A DNA stretch of 64,000 nucleotides from Bauldia sp965232525 (GTDB lineage Bacteria; Pseudomonadota; Alphaproteobacteria; Rhizobiales; Kaistiaceae), in assembly GCF_965232525.1 (NCBI RefSeq), contig NZ_OZ246980.1:3224001-3288000 (forward strand), written 5' to 3'. Under the pieces are notes generated by a model, which was not told where the DNA came from, made no database searches, and was given only the letters and a program-made list of their open reading frames with translations. This document shows positions 52,880-61,215 of this stretch, piece after piece; position 1 is the first letter of the stretch, and the number at the start of each line of letters is the position of its first letter. The translations under genes were made by a program, and so were the position numbers.

Positions 52880-53086
52880 CTGTCTTCCTCGTGGCCGGCC
52901 ACAGAAGGCCACACGCCATATCCTGCGATTCGCTCAGTCCGCCCCGTTGACCGACTCTTACCTTAGGAGGCGCAACGGTTGGAACAACCTGCATCGTCGC
53001 AATTCGACCATGCTAGGTCGGATTTGTTCAAGAGTCACTTAACGTCCCGACCCGCCATCACGCAATAGCGGCTTGTCACGATTTGC

Positions 53087-53728
53087 TCAGCCCTGGTTGG
53101 CCGATTCCACCCCGTCAAGCGCTTCGCGCGTGGTCAAGACGTCGTCGATCAGCCCGAATTCCTTGGATTCGTGCGCCGTCAGGAAGTAGTCCCGATCGAG
53201 CGTGGTCTCGATCGTCTCGTAGTCGCGTCCGGTGTGCTTGACGTAGATTTCGTTCAGCCGACGCTTCATCTTGAGAATGTCTTCGGCGTGACGCTCGATA
53301 TCCGAGGCCTGACCCTGAAAACCGCCCGACGGCTGGTGCAGCAGGATCCGGGCATTGGGGAGCGCAAACCGCATCCCGGCCTGACCCGCTGTCAGGAGCA
53401 GCGATCCCATCGACGCGGCCAGCCCGACGCAGAAGGTCGAGACCGCCGGCTTGATGAACTGCATGGTGTCGTAGATCGCCAGCCCGGACGTCACCACCCC
53501 GCCGGGTGAGTTGATGTACATGGCGATCTCTTTCTTGGGATTGTCCGCCTCCATGTAGAGGAGTTGCGCCGTGATCAGGGTCGCCATGTGGTCCTCGACC
53601 GGCCCGGTCACGAAGATGACGCGTTCCTTCAGCAGGCGCGAAAATATGTCGTAGGCGCGCTCGCCGCGGTTGGTCTGCTCGACCACCATCGGGACGAGGT
53701 TCATGTAGGTATCGATGGGGTCTTTCAT
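53087..53728 (-). CDS. clpP: ATP-dependent Clp protease proteolytic subunit ClpP
   Basis: Serine peptidase forming the tetradecameric chamber of ClpXP, 213 residues. The catalytic Ser is in GLAASMGSLLLTAG (about 102-115) and the His in LHQPSGGFQGQA (about 133-144); the YINSPGG oxyanion segment is also present. ATG at 53728 gives the standard N-terminus MKDPIDTYMNLVPMVVEQTN. Trigger factor, normally just upstream, is not present: the next gene upstream is an RTX protein. Confidence 0.98.
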   Translation of the reverse strand: MKDPIDTYMNLVPMVVEQTNRGERAYDIFSRLLKERVIFVTGPVEDHMATLITAQLLYMEADNPKKEIAMYINSPGGVVTSGLAIYDTMQFIKPAVSTFCVGLAASMGSLLLTAGQAGMRFALPNARILLHQPSGGFQGQASDIERHAEDILKMKRRLNEIYVKHTGRDYETIETTLDRDYFLTAHESKEFGLIDDVLTTREALDGVESANQG

Positions 53729-53930
53729 CGTTGTCGTCCGAGCTGATTTTGTGAGGATTCTGCGGGAAATCGGAACGCAAACCCGCCCATGGGATGACGG
53801 CGAATCGGCGTGACAGGGCAATAGATATGGTATCGTTCGCCGGTTCGGAAGGGGGGCGCCCGCCTCACGGGGAGGCTGTCGGTGACTGCGCTGCTGTCGC
53901 CGGCATAACGGCAAGCGCCATCCCGCGCCG

Positions 53931-54791
53931 TCAAACCACCAGGAAATCGTCGTTCGACAGGGTCGGCGCGTTCTTCAGGACGGCGAACTGGATCGGATCG
54001 ACGCCGGCACCGGCACCATCGCCGTCATAGGACAGCGCACCGGTATCCGGATCGTAGACGATCCGGTCGTTGCCGTCGGCGGCCGTCGGACCGATCGCCA
54101 GGTATTTGCCCTTCAACCCGCCCTTACCGCCGATGCCGGCGAAATCGGCCTTATCCAGCGCGATCGTCTCGCCGGTTTGGAACTTGGTGATCTTGGCGAA
54201 CCCGGTGTCCGGCGGGCTGTCGAAGACATAGGTGTCCTTGCCGTCGCCGCCATTTAGCACGTTATCGCCGCGGCCTCCGTTCAGGCTGTCACCGCCGCGC
54301 CCGCCTTTCAGGGTATCGTCGCCGCCATTGCCGCGCAGGTCGTCGGCGCCGCGTCCACCCTTGAGGATGTCGTTGCCGCCGTTGCCGAGAACCTTGTCGT
54401 CGCCCTTCCCGACGTCGACCTCATCGTCGAATTTGGACAGAAAGACCTTGTCGTCCCCGCGGGTGAGGACCTTGATCGCCTTCTCCGGATCGTTGTCGAG
54501 ATAAATCCTCAGCGCCTTCGCGACAGAGAGCTTCTCTTCGCTGAAGACGTAGGCCTTCTTGCCGTTCAGGTCGATCCGGACCTTGGTGATCGTCCCGTCA
54601 TAGGGATAGCCGCTGAAGTATTTGATGCCCTTGCCGATGAAGTGGAAGTCGACGACCGTCTTCTTGCCCTGGGTCACCGTGAATCCGGACGACGACCGAT
54701 CGTGGATATCCGCCGGTCCACTGTCGACCGCCGACCCGAGCTCCTCCAGGAAGGTCGGCTCGATGGGTTTGTTGGCGACGATTTTGACCAT
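53931..54791 (-). CDS. small RTX calcium-binding protein, no enzyme domain recognised
   Basis: 286 residues from the ATG at 54791 (GGGGGG ribosome-binding site). The first 125 residues show no known domain. Residues about 128-188 hold six or seven nonapeptide repeats of the GGxGxDxLx type (GNGGNDILKGGRGADDL...), which form a calcium-binding beta-roll. The rest (about 195-286) resembles the C-terminal parts of the two serralysin-like proteins at the end of the window, with DRIVYDPDTGALSYDGDG and a hydrophobic DDFLVV end, the typical type I secretion signal region. It is probably secreted. No type I exporter gene is in the window. Confidence 0.82.
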   Translation of the reverse strand: MVKIVANKPIEPTFLEELGSAVDSGPADIHDRSSSGFTVTQGKKTVVDFHFIGKGIKYFSGYPYDGTITKVRIDLNGKKAYVFSEEKLSVAKALRIYLDNDPEKAIKVLTRGDDKVFLSKFDDEVDVGKGDDKVLGNGGNDILKGGRGADDLRGNGGDDTLKGGRGGDSLNGGRGDNVLNGGDGKDTYVFDSPPDTGFAKITKFQTGETIALDKADFAGIGGKGGLKGKYLAIGPTAADGNDRIVYDPDTGALSYDGDGAGAGVDPIQFAVLKNAPTLSNDDFLVV

Positions 54792-55206
54792 GACGTTTCC
54801 CCCCGGCTTCGGCGATCGACCGGTGCCTGAAGAAAACGTCTGAATGGTGTCATGCTCGCTGGCGTGCATGTCGGGCGAAAGCGAACTAGGCTGATCGGCG
54901 GACCCAGGCGGGTCCGATAACCCGCCCTCGCGACCCGTCTCGCGCGTCTCTCACACCGGCGTGAGGCGCGATTGGAACGGGCTGACAAACGTTTGCGTTG
55001 CATGACATCGGAGGCCACGCCAGATCGTCCCCCAAGCGTTATCGAAGCTCGCGTCCCCCACGCGGGCCTGAACCCGGGGATTGATCATGACCCACGCCCT
55101 GATTTCGGAACCGGCGACCGGTGCGGCAGACGTCAGCGCCTCCTCCCCCGCTGACGGCGCCGCGCCGTCGCCGGCGTCGCGCCAACCCGTTGGAAGGAGC
55201 TCGACC
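54792..55206. other. intergenic region between the RTX gene and the VTT gene
   Basis: About 415 bases hold the divergent promoters of the RTX gene (minus) and the VTT-flavoprotein pair (plus). The VTT frame is open from an ATG at 55081, but the stretch 55081-55206 reads as Ala/Ser/Pro-rich and the good ribosome-binding site is at the later ATG. A LacI-type palindrome is at 54986-54995. No other gene is supportable. Confidence 0.4.
54983..54999. promoter_or_regulatory. LacI/PurR-like palindrome
   Basis: The perfect 10-bp palindrome CAAACGTTTG (54986-54995) has a right flank CGTT that extends it to GTTTGCGTT, close to one half of the PurR/LacI-family operator. The left half is less exact. It sits 196 bases before the RTX start and 212 bases before the VTT start. 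A LacI-family regulator could control either gene. Confidence 0.35.
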
Positions 55207-55974
55207 ATGGAACCGTCCGACACGCCCGCCGCCCCACGGGAAGACACCGCGCCGTCCGCGAAGAGCCGCTTCGCCCGCATCGGCATCGTCATCGGCGTCC
55301 TGGCGGCGGCGCTGGTGGCGTTCTTCGTCCTCGGCCTCGACGCCTTCCTCACCATCGAGGCGCTAGCCGAGAACCGCGCCTGGCTACTTGAACAGGTCGG
55401 CGACCAGCGCTGGCTGGTGGCGCTGATCTTCGTCGCCATCTACGCCGCGGCCGTCGCGGTCTCGGTTCCGGGCGCCGCGATCTTAACCATCGCCGGCGGT
55501 TTCCTGTTCGGCGTCGTTCAGGGCACCATCTTCGCGGTTGTCGGCGCGACCCTCGGCGCCATTGGTCTGTTCCTGTTCGTTCGGATCGGCCTTGGCGACT
55601 CCTTAAGGTCACGCGCCGGTTCCGGCATCGACAAGCTCCGCCAGGGCTTCCAGGAAAACGCCCTCGGCTACCTCCTGTTCCTGCGCCTGCTTCCGATCGT
55701 ACCGTTCTGGCTGGTCAACCTCGCCGCCGCGCTGCTGCGGGTACCGCTGCGCACCTTCGCCATCGCCACCGCGGTCGGCATCATCCCCGGCAGCCTCGTC
55801 TACACCAGCTTCGGCAACGGCATCGGCGCGTTGATCGAGGCCGGCCAGGACGTCAACCTTGAGTCCATCCTGACCGCCGAGATCGTCCTGCCGCTCGTCG
55901 GGCTTGCGCTGCTCGCCCTGGCGCCGATCGTCTACAAGAAGATCCGCGGCCAGCGCGCCAAGGGTGCGGCATGA
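55207..55974 (+). CDS. VTT-domain (TVP38/TMEM64, DedA-like) membrane protein
   Basis: Integral membrane protein of the SNARE-associated/VTT family (PF09335), 255 residues from the ATG at 55207, which has AAGGAG eight bases upstream. It has about six membrane segments. Family motifs are AAILTIAGGFLFGVVQGTIF (about 93-112), a GATLGAIGLFLFVRIGLG segment, FLRLLPIVPFWLVNLAAALL (about 153-172) and PGSLVYTSFGNGIG. Relatives (YdjX/YdjZ in E. coli, TMEM41/64 in eukaryotes) are linked to lipid scrambling, but bacterial roles are unsettled. It overlaps the flavoprotein gene by four bases (ATGA); the two are often fused or adjacent elsewhere. Confidence 0.88.
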   Translation: MEPSDTPAAPREDTAPSAKSRFARIGIVIGVLAAALVAFFVLGLDAFLTIEALAENRAWLLEQVGDQRWLVALIFVAIYAAAVAVSVPGAAILTIAGGFLFGVVQGTIFAVVGATLGAIGLFLFVRIGLGDSLRSRAGSGIDKLRQGFQENALGYLLFLRLLPIVPFWLVNLAAALLRVPLRTFAIATAVGIIPGSLVYTSFGNGIGALIEAGQDVNLESILTAEIVLPLVGLALLALAPIVYKKIRGQRAKGAA

Positions 55975-57395
55975 CGCGCCACGTCAAAGCCGACATCTGC
56001 ATCATCGGTGCGGGCTCGGGCGGCCTTTCCGTCGCCGCCGGCGCCGCCCAGCTCGGCGCCAAGACGGTGCTGTTCGAGCGGGCCGAAATGGGTGGCGACT
56101 GCCTCAACGTCGGCTGCGTTCCGTCCAAGTCGCTGATCGCCTCAGCGCGCGCCGCCTACGGTGTCGAGACGGCCAACGGCTACGGCGCCGACGCCGAACT
56201 CAAAGACGTCGACTATCGCAGCGCCATGACCCGGGTCACCGAAGTGATCGAGTCGATTGCACCCCACGACTCCCAGGCCCGGTTCGAGGGACTGGGCGTG
56301 GAGGTGATCCGCAGCGAGGCCCGGTTCACCGGTCCCAACGAAGTCACCGCCGACGATGTCGTCGTCACCGCGCGGGCCTTCGTCATTGCCACCGGATCGA
56401 AGCCGGCGGTGCCGCCGATCACCGGCCTCGACGCGGTGCCTTACTTCACCAACGAGACCCTGTTCGCGAACCGCGAGAAGCCGGAGCACCTGATCGTCCT
56501 CGGAGGTGGTGCGATTGGCATCGAAATGGCTCAGACCCATCGCCGGCTCGGCTCCGAGGTCACCCTGGTCGAGATGGCGACGATCCTGCCTCGGGAAGAC
56601 CCCGAACTGGTCGCCCCGTTGCGCGAGAAACTGAAGGGCGAAGGGATCGAAATCATCGAGGGCGCCCGGGTCGATCGTGTCGCCGAGGTCGAGAACGGCA
56701 TCGAGGCGACGATCACCGGCGACAATCCAACGACGATCACCGCGTCTCATCTGCTCGTCGCCGCGGGCCGCACGCCGCAGACCGCCAATCTCGATTTGGA
56801 CAAGGCCGGCATCGCGGCAACCCCGAAAGGGATCACCGTCGATGCGCGTCTCAGGACCACCAACAAGCGGGTCTACGCCATCGGCGATGTCGCCGGCGGA
56901 CCACAGTTCACCCACGCGGCCGGTTACCACGCCGGGATCATCATCCGGAACGCATTGTTCAGGATGCCCGCCAAGGTCGACTACCGAGCGCTTCCCTGGG
57001 TCACTTTCTCGGACCCGGAACTTGCACGGATCGGTCTCACCGAGGCGGAAGCCCGAGAGAAACACGGCGATACCGTCAAGGCGCTGCGTGTCCCATTCGC
57101 CGATATCGACCGCGCCCGCACCGACGGTAAGACCGACGGACTGATCAAGGTGGTCGTCACCGGCAAGGGCGAGATTCTCGGCGCTTCGATCCTTGGCGAT
57201 CACGCCGGCGAGCACATCCATCTGTGGACACTCGCCATGAGCCAGAAGCTCGGCTTGAAGGCGATTGCATCAATGATCGCGCCCTACCCGACCATGGGCG
57301 AGATCAGCAAGCGTGCGGCGGGATCGTTCTATGCGGAGAAGCTATTCAGCGCCTGGCCACGCCGTATCGTGAAGTTCCTCGGTCGGTTCGGCTAG
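55971..57395 (+). CDS. mercuric-reductase-like FAD/NAD(P) disulfide oxidoreductase
   Basis: Pyridine-nucleotide disulfide oxidoreductase, 474 residues. FAD motif GAGSGG (13-18), redox-active pair Cys44/Cys49 in GGDCLNVGCVPSK, NAD motif VLGGGAIGIEMAQ (about 178-190) and AIGDVAGGPQFTHAA. The C-terminal base position, His-Pro-Thr in lipoamide dehydrogenase, reads APYPTMGE with Tyr439, as in mercuric reductase. The N-terminal HMA domain and terminal Cys pair needed for Hg(II) reduction are absent, so mercury is unlikely. The substrate, probably a small disulfide or metal species, is unknown. Its TAG stop is the first triplet of a palindromic element. Confidence 0.88.
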   Translation: MTRHVKADICIIGAGSGGLSVAAGAAQLGAKTVLFERAEMGGDCLNVGCVPSKSLIASARAAYGVETANGYGADAELKDVDYRSAMTRVTEVIESIAPHDSQARFEGLGVEVIRSEARFTGPNEVTADDVVVTARAFVIATGSKPAVPPITGLDAVPYFTNETLFANREKPEHLIVLGGGAIGIEMAQTHRRLGSEVTLVEMATILPREDPELVAPLREKLKGEGIEIIEGARVDRVAEVENGIEATITGDNPTTITASHLLVAAGRTPQTANLDLDKAGIAATPKGITVDARLRTTNKRVYAIGDVAGGPQFTHAAGYHAGIIIRNALFRMPAKVDYRALPWVTFSDPELARIGLTEAEAREKHGDTVKALRVPFADIDRARTDGKTDGLIKVVVTGKGEILGASILGDHAGEHIHLWTLAMSQKLGLKAIASMIAPYPTMGEISKRAAGSFYAEKLFSAWPRRIVKFLGRFG

Positions 57396-57469
57396 TGGAG
57401 CGAATTTGACATTTGAGTCCCGTTTGCGGCCAGGCTCTTGCTCAAATGTCAAATTCAAAAGCTCCACTA
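57393..57469. repeat. palindromic element, copy 1
   Basis: Inverted repeat: outer arms TAGTGGAGC (57393-57401) and GCTCCACTA (57461-57469), inner 16-bp perfect arms 57402-57417 and 57441-57456 (core GAATTTGACATTTGAG), four unpaired A in the right arm and a 23-base G/C-rich loop. It forms a stable hairpin of 25 pairs in RNA. It begins on the stop codon of the flavoprotein gene. Confidence 0.75.
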
Positions 57470-57481
57470 GAATCAAATATT

Positions 57482-57560
57482 TACTGGTGGTTCTTATGAC
57501 TCCGACATTTGCTCAAGCGTGTACTGCAAGAGGATGGCAAATGTCGGAGTCGGACCACTA
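57482..57560. repeat. palindromic element, copy 2
   Basis: Second imperfect palindrome 12 bases after the first. Perfect 15-bp arms lie at 57498-57512 and 57537-57551 (core GACTCCGACATTTGC), with outer TACTGG / CCACTA ends. It shares with copy 1 the GACATTTG core, the CTCAAG/CTTG loop flank and the exit sequence CCACTAGAAT (57464-57473 and 57555-57564). The arms differ between copies yet stay self-complementary. Confidence 0.7.
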
Positions 57561-57580
57561 GAATGACGAGAGGGAGGACG

Positions 57581-58786
57581 ATGAGAAGGAAGCGGATTCT
57601 GCAGCGGGTTCTCGCCTGCGCGGTGGTGGCGCTGGCGTTTCCGAACACCGCTGTTGCGGACTGGAACGATACGCTCGCTGAGGCACGCGACACGAAGGTG
57701 TTCTGGAATGCCTGGGGCGGCGACGAACGCACCAACAATTTCATCGCCTGGGTCGGATCGGAAGTCGCTGATCGCTACGGCATCACCTTGCGTCATGTGA
57801 AGCTCGCCGATACCGGCGAAGCGGTGGCCCGGGTCCTCGCCGAAAAGACGGCGGGCGAAAACACCGGCGGCTCGGTGGACCTGATCTGGATCAACGGCCC
57901 CAACTTTCTGTCGATGAAGGAGCAGGGCCTGCTCTACGGCCCCTTCGCCGAAGACCTCCCCAACTACCGCTTCGTCGACACCGTCAACAAGCCATCCAAC
58001 GTCGTTGACTTCACCGTCCCGGTCGACGGCATGGAGTCGCCGTGGCGCTTGGCACAGATCGTCTTCGTGCACGACAGCGCCCGCGTCATGGATGTGCCGC
58101 GATCGATCCCCGAGTTCCTGACCTGGGCGGAAGCCAATCCCGGCCGGTTCGCGCATCCGGAGGTCCGTGACTTCCTCGGCGTGACCTTCCTCAAACAGGC
58201 GCTCTACGAGCTGGCACCCGACCCGGCGGTCCTGCAGGCACCTGCGACCGACGAGAATTTCCACGAGGTCACTGCGCCGCTGTGGGCGTGGTACGACGCC
58301 CTCCGTCCCAATCTCTGGCGCGGCGGTGAGCAGTTCCCGGCGAGCGGTCCGGCCGCGCGGCAACTCCTCAACGACAGTGAGATCGACATGACGCTGTCCT
58401 TCGATCCCGCCGAGGCCGCCGCGGCCGTTGAGTCCGGGCTTCTCCCGGACAGCGTCCGCACCTTCACCTTGGACAACGGTACCATCGGCAACACCAGCTT
58501 CGTCGCGATCCCCTTCAATTCGGCGAACACCGCCGGCGCTATGGTCGTCGCCGATTTCCTGCTGGCGCCGGAGACCCAGGCCCGTGCCCAGGATATCCGC
58601 CACCTTGGCAGCTTCACGGTGCTTGACCTTGATAAACTCAGCGCCGAACAACGCCAGGCGTTCGAGGACCTGCCGACCAGCCCGGCCTTGCCGACCAACG
58701 CCGACCTCGAAAAAGTTCTACTCGAACCGCACCCGTCGTGGATGACCCGAACCGCTGACGAATGGCTACGCCGGTACACGAACTAG
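57581..58786 (+). CDS. ynjB: YnjB-like ABC transporter substrate-binding protein
   Basis: Periplasmic binding protein, 401 residues from the ATG at 57581 (GGGAGG ribosome-binding site), with a signal peptide (RRKRILQRVLACAVVALAFP, cleavage AVA-DW). It has the YnjB pattern: VFWNAWGGDERTNNFIAWV (about 40-58), SVDLIWINGPNFLSMKEQGL (about 98-117) and GTIGNTSFVAIPFNS. YnjB proteins belong to the iron/thiamine/spermidine-type binding-protein class, and their ligand has not been established. It overlaps the permease gene by 25 bases. Earlier ATGs at 57509 and 57563 would lie in or next to the palindromic element. Confidence 0.88.
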   Translation: MRRKRILQRVLACAVVALAFPNTAVADWNDTLAEARDTKVFWNAWGGDERTNNFIAWVGSEVADRYGITLRHVKLADTGEAVARVLAEKTAGENTGGSVDLIWINGPNFLSMKEQGLLYGPFAEDLPNYRFVDTVNKPSNVVDFTVPVDGMESPWRLAQIVFVHDSARVMDVPRSIPEFLTWAEANPGRFAHPEVRDFLGVTFLKQALYELAPDPAVLQAPATDENFHEVTAPLWAWYDALRPNLWRGGEQFPASGPAARQLLNDSEIDMTLSFDPAEAAAAVESGLLPDSVRTFTLDNGTIGNTSFVAIPFNSANTAGAMVVADFLLAPETQARAQDIRHLGSFTVLDLDKLSAEQRQAFEDLPTSPALPTNADLEKVLLEPHPSWMTRTADEWLRRYTN

Positions 58787-60516
58787 CAGTCGAAACCGGA
58801 GCATTCGGTCGGGGGCGACGTGCGCGGATCGGATCGCGCTGGATTCCTTTCACCATTCTCGCGGTCTTCCTGATCCCGATCGGCGCCGGGCTCGTCGGCA
58901 CGCTGCTGCCGGCGTTCGGCTATCTGCCCGCGGCCGGCGGCCAGACCGTGTCCCTGTCGCCCTGGCAGGCGCTCGCCGGCCACCCCGGCTTCTGGACCGC
59001 GCTCGGGCTATCGGTCTTCACTGGGGTCGTCGCCACTGTTCTCGCCTTGGCACTGGCTGCGGGTTACTGCGCCACCGCCCATGGCCGCGTCGGCTACCGT
59101 CGCGCCGAGGCGATGCTCGCGCCGTTGTTGGCATCGCCCCATGCGGCGATGGCGATCGGCCTGGCTTTCGTGCTGGCCCCAAGTGGCTGGATCGCCCGCG
59201 CGATCTCGCCGTGGCTCACCGGCTGGGACGTCCCGCCCGACGTCGCCACCGTCGGCGATCCGCTCGGCATCACCCTGATCGTCGCGTTGCTGGTCAAGGA
59301 GATTCCGTTCCTGCTCCTGATGATCCTCGCCGCGCTCTATCAGATCCCGGTCGACGATCATCTCAAGGCGGCCCGCGCTCTTGGCTACACCCGCGCCGTC
59401 GCGTGGATGAAGATCATCATGCCGCAGGTCTACGCCCAGATCCGTCTGCCGATCTACGCGGTCCTCGCTTTCTCCATGTCGGTCGTCGACATGGCCCTGA
59501 TCCTCGGTCCCAACAATCCGCCACCGCTCAGCGTCCTCGCCCTCAGATGGTTCAACGCGCCCGACGTCGCGATGACGATGCCGGCGGCGGCGGCCGCCTT
59601 GACCCAGTTCCTCGCCGTTGCTGCCGCGATCGCCGCGTGGCGCCTTGTCGAACTGGTTGCGGCAAAGGTCGGTCGCTGGTGGATTGGCCGAGGCGGCCGT
59701 GGCGTCCGCGGCGAGCCAGGCTTTGTCATCGCCACAGTCTCCGTGCTCGCTCTGCTCGGCCTTGGCGGTCTGGCGCTGATGGCCATGGCCGTCTGGTCGT
59801 TCGCGTTCACTTGGCGCTACCCGAGCGCCCTTCCGGATTCCTGGACCCTGTCGACCTGGACCAATCAGCTCGCCGGGCTCCAATGGCCAGCGACAACCAC
59901 TCTCGCCGTTGGCATTCTCGCTACGCTGGCTGCCCTTGTCCTGGTGATCGCCTGGCTTGAATGCGAGGACCGGACCGGCGCGCGTTTGCCGAAGCGGGCG
60001 ATGTGGCTGATCTACATCCCGCTGCTGATTCCCCAGATTTCGTTTTTGCTTGGCGGACAAGTCCTGCTGGTTCGGCTCGGCGCCGACGGCACCTTGCTTG
60101 CAGTCGTCTGGGCCCACCTCCTGTTCGTCCTGCCCTACATGTTTCTGTCCCTCGCCGACCCTTGGCATGCGCTCGATCCGCGCTATGCTCGCTCGGCGCT
60201 GGCGCTCGGCGCGTCACCGAACCGGACCCTGTTCATCGTCAAGCTGCCGATGCTGCTCCGCCCGATTCTGGTGGCCTGCGCGATTGGGTTCAGCGTCAGC
60301 GTTGCTCAGTATCTGCCGACCCTGTTCGCCGGGGCCGGCCGTGTCGCCACGCTGACTACGGAGGCGGTGACCCTTTCCTCCGGTGCCGATCGCCGCATCG
60401 TCGGCGTCTACACCTTCGTCCAGTCGCTGCTGCCGCTGATGGTCTATGGATTGGCCTTCGCCGTTCCGACCCTCCTCTACCGTCACCGTCGCGGCCTCTT
60501 CAGCCCGGAGCGCTAG
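58762..60516 (+). CDS. ynjC: YnjC-like ABC transporter permease (two fused permease modules)
   Basis: 584 residues with about 12 membrane helices in two repeats of the binding-protein-dependent permease domain. The EAA-loop contacts for the ATPase are near AARALGYTRAVAWMKIIMPQ (203-222) in the first half and RSALALGASPNRTLFIVKLP in the second. The fused layout matches YnjC, ThiP and FbpB-type permeases. Only one permease gene is therefore needed with YnjB and YnjD. It abuts the ATPase gene with no gap (TAG then ATG). Confidence 0.9.
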   Translation: MATPVHELAVETGAFGRGRRARIGSRWIPFTILAVFLIPIGAGLVGTLLPAFGYLPAAGGQTVSLSPWQALAGHPGFWTALGLSVFTGVVATVLALALAAGYCATAHGRVGYRRAEAMLAPLLASPHAAMAIGLAFVLAPSGWIARAISPWLTGWDVPPDVATVGDPLGITLIVALLVKEIPFLLLMILAALYQIPVDDHLKAARALGYTRAVAWMKIIMPQVYAQIRLPIYAVLAFSMSVVDMALILGPNNPPPLSVLALRWFNAPDVAMTMPAAAAALTQFLAVAAAIAAWRLVELVAAKVGRWWIGRGGRGVRGEPGFVIATVSVLALLGLGGLALMAMAVWSFAFTWRYPSALPDSWTLSTWTNQLAGLQWPATTTLAVGILATLAALVLVIAWLECEDRTGARLPKRAMWLIYIPLLIPQISFLLGGQVLLVRLGADGTLLAVVWAHLLFVLPYMFLSLADPWHALDPRYARSALALGASPNRTLFIVKLPMLLRPILVACAIGFSVSVAQYLPTLFAGAGRVATLTTEAVTLSSGADRRIVGVYTFVQSLLPLMVYGLAFAVPTLLYRHRRGLFSPER

Positions 60517-61215
60517 ATGGCCCTGCGTCTCAACAACGTCAGTGTCCGTATCGCCAACCACGTCCTGATCCCGCCGCTCGACCTCGCCGTGAACCCGGGC
60601 GAGATCGTCACCATCATGGGGCCGAGCGGTTCCGGCAAATCAACCCTGCTCGCCTATATCGGCGGCACGATGGGACGCCCGTTCGAAGGTTCCGGTCACG
60701 TCTTCTGCGGCCGCCATGAGATCACCGGGCTGCCTCCGGAGCGGCGACGGATCGGCATGCTGTTCCAGGACGACCTGCTCTTTCCCCATCTGTCGGTCGG
60801 CGGCAACATCGCCTTCGGCGTTCCGGCGAACATTCAGGGCCAGAAGCGGAAACAGCGTATCGACGATGCGCTGGCCGATTCCGGCCTCGCGGGTTTCGCC
60901 GACCGCGATCCGGGCAGCCTCTCCGGCGGCCAGCGCGCCCGCGTCGCGCTGCTACGCACGCTGCTGTCGGAACCGGAGGCGCTGCTTCTCGACGAACCGT
61001 TCGGCAAACTCGACACGACCTTGCGCGAAGGCTTTCGCCGATTCGTCTTCAGTCGAGCGCGAGCAAGGGAGCTGCCGGTGCTGCTCGTCACGCACGACTG
61101 CTCGGATGCCGAGGCTGCCGGCGGTCCGATCCTCGAGATCAATCAGACGGAGACAGGCACCGTTATCGAAACTGCCGCGCCCATAGCAGGTGTCCCAGAA
61201 TCGACACCCAGCTGA
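60517..61215 (+). CDS. ynjD: YnjD-like ABC transporter ATP-binding protein
   Basis: 232-residue nucleotide-binding subunit with Walker A GPSGSGKST (about 33-41), Q-loop region IGMLFQDDLLFPHLSVGGNI, signature LSGGQRARVALLRTLL and Walker B ALLLDEPFGKLD, all intact. It completes the YnjBCD importer. Its last 53 bases overlap the 3' end of the convergent CDP-alcohol phosphotransferase gene. The last 25 residues beyond the H-loop are therefore read on both strands. Confidence 0.92.
   Translation: MALRLNNVSVRIANHVLIPPLDLAVNPGEIVTIMGPSGSGKSTLLAYIGGTMGRPFEGSGHVFCGRHEITGLPPERRRIGMLFQDDLLFPHLSVGGNIAFGVPANIQGQKRKQRIDDALADSGLAGFADRDPGSLSGGQRARVALLRTLLSEPEALLLDEPFGKLDTTLREGFRRFVFSRARARELPVLLVTHDCSDAEAAGGPILEINQTETGTVIETAAPIAGVPESTPS

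Noticed and set aside
55081..55206. Longer N-terminus for the VTT protein from the ATG at 55081
   Set aside because: The added 42 residues are Ala/Ser/Pro-rich without family similarity, and the ATG at 55207 has a strong AAGGAG site.
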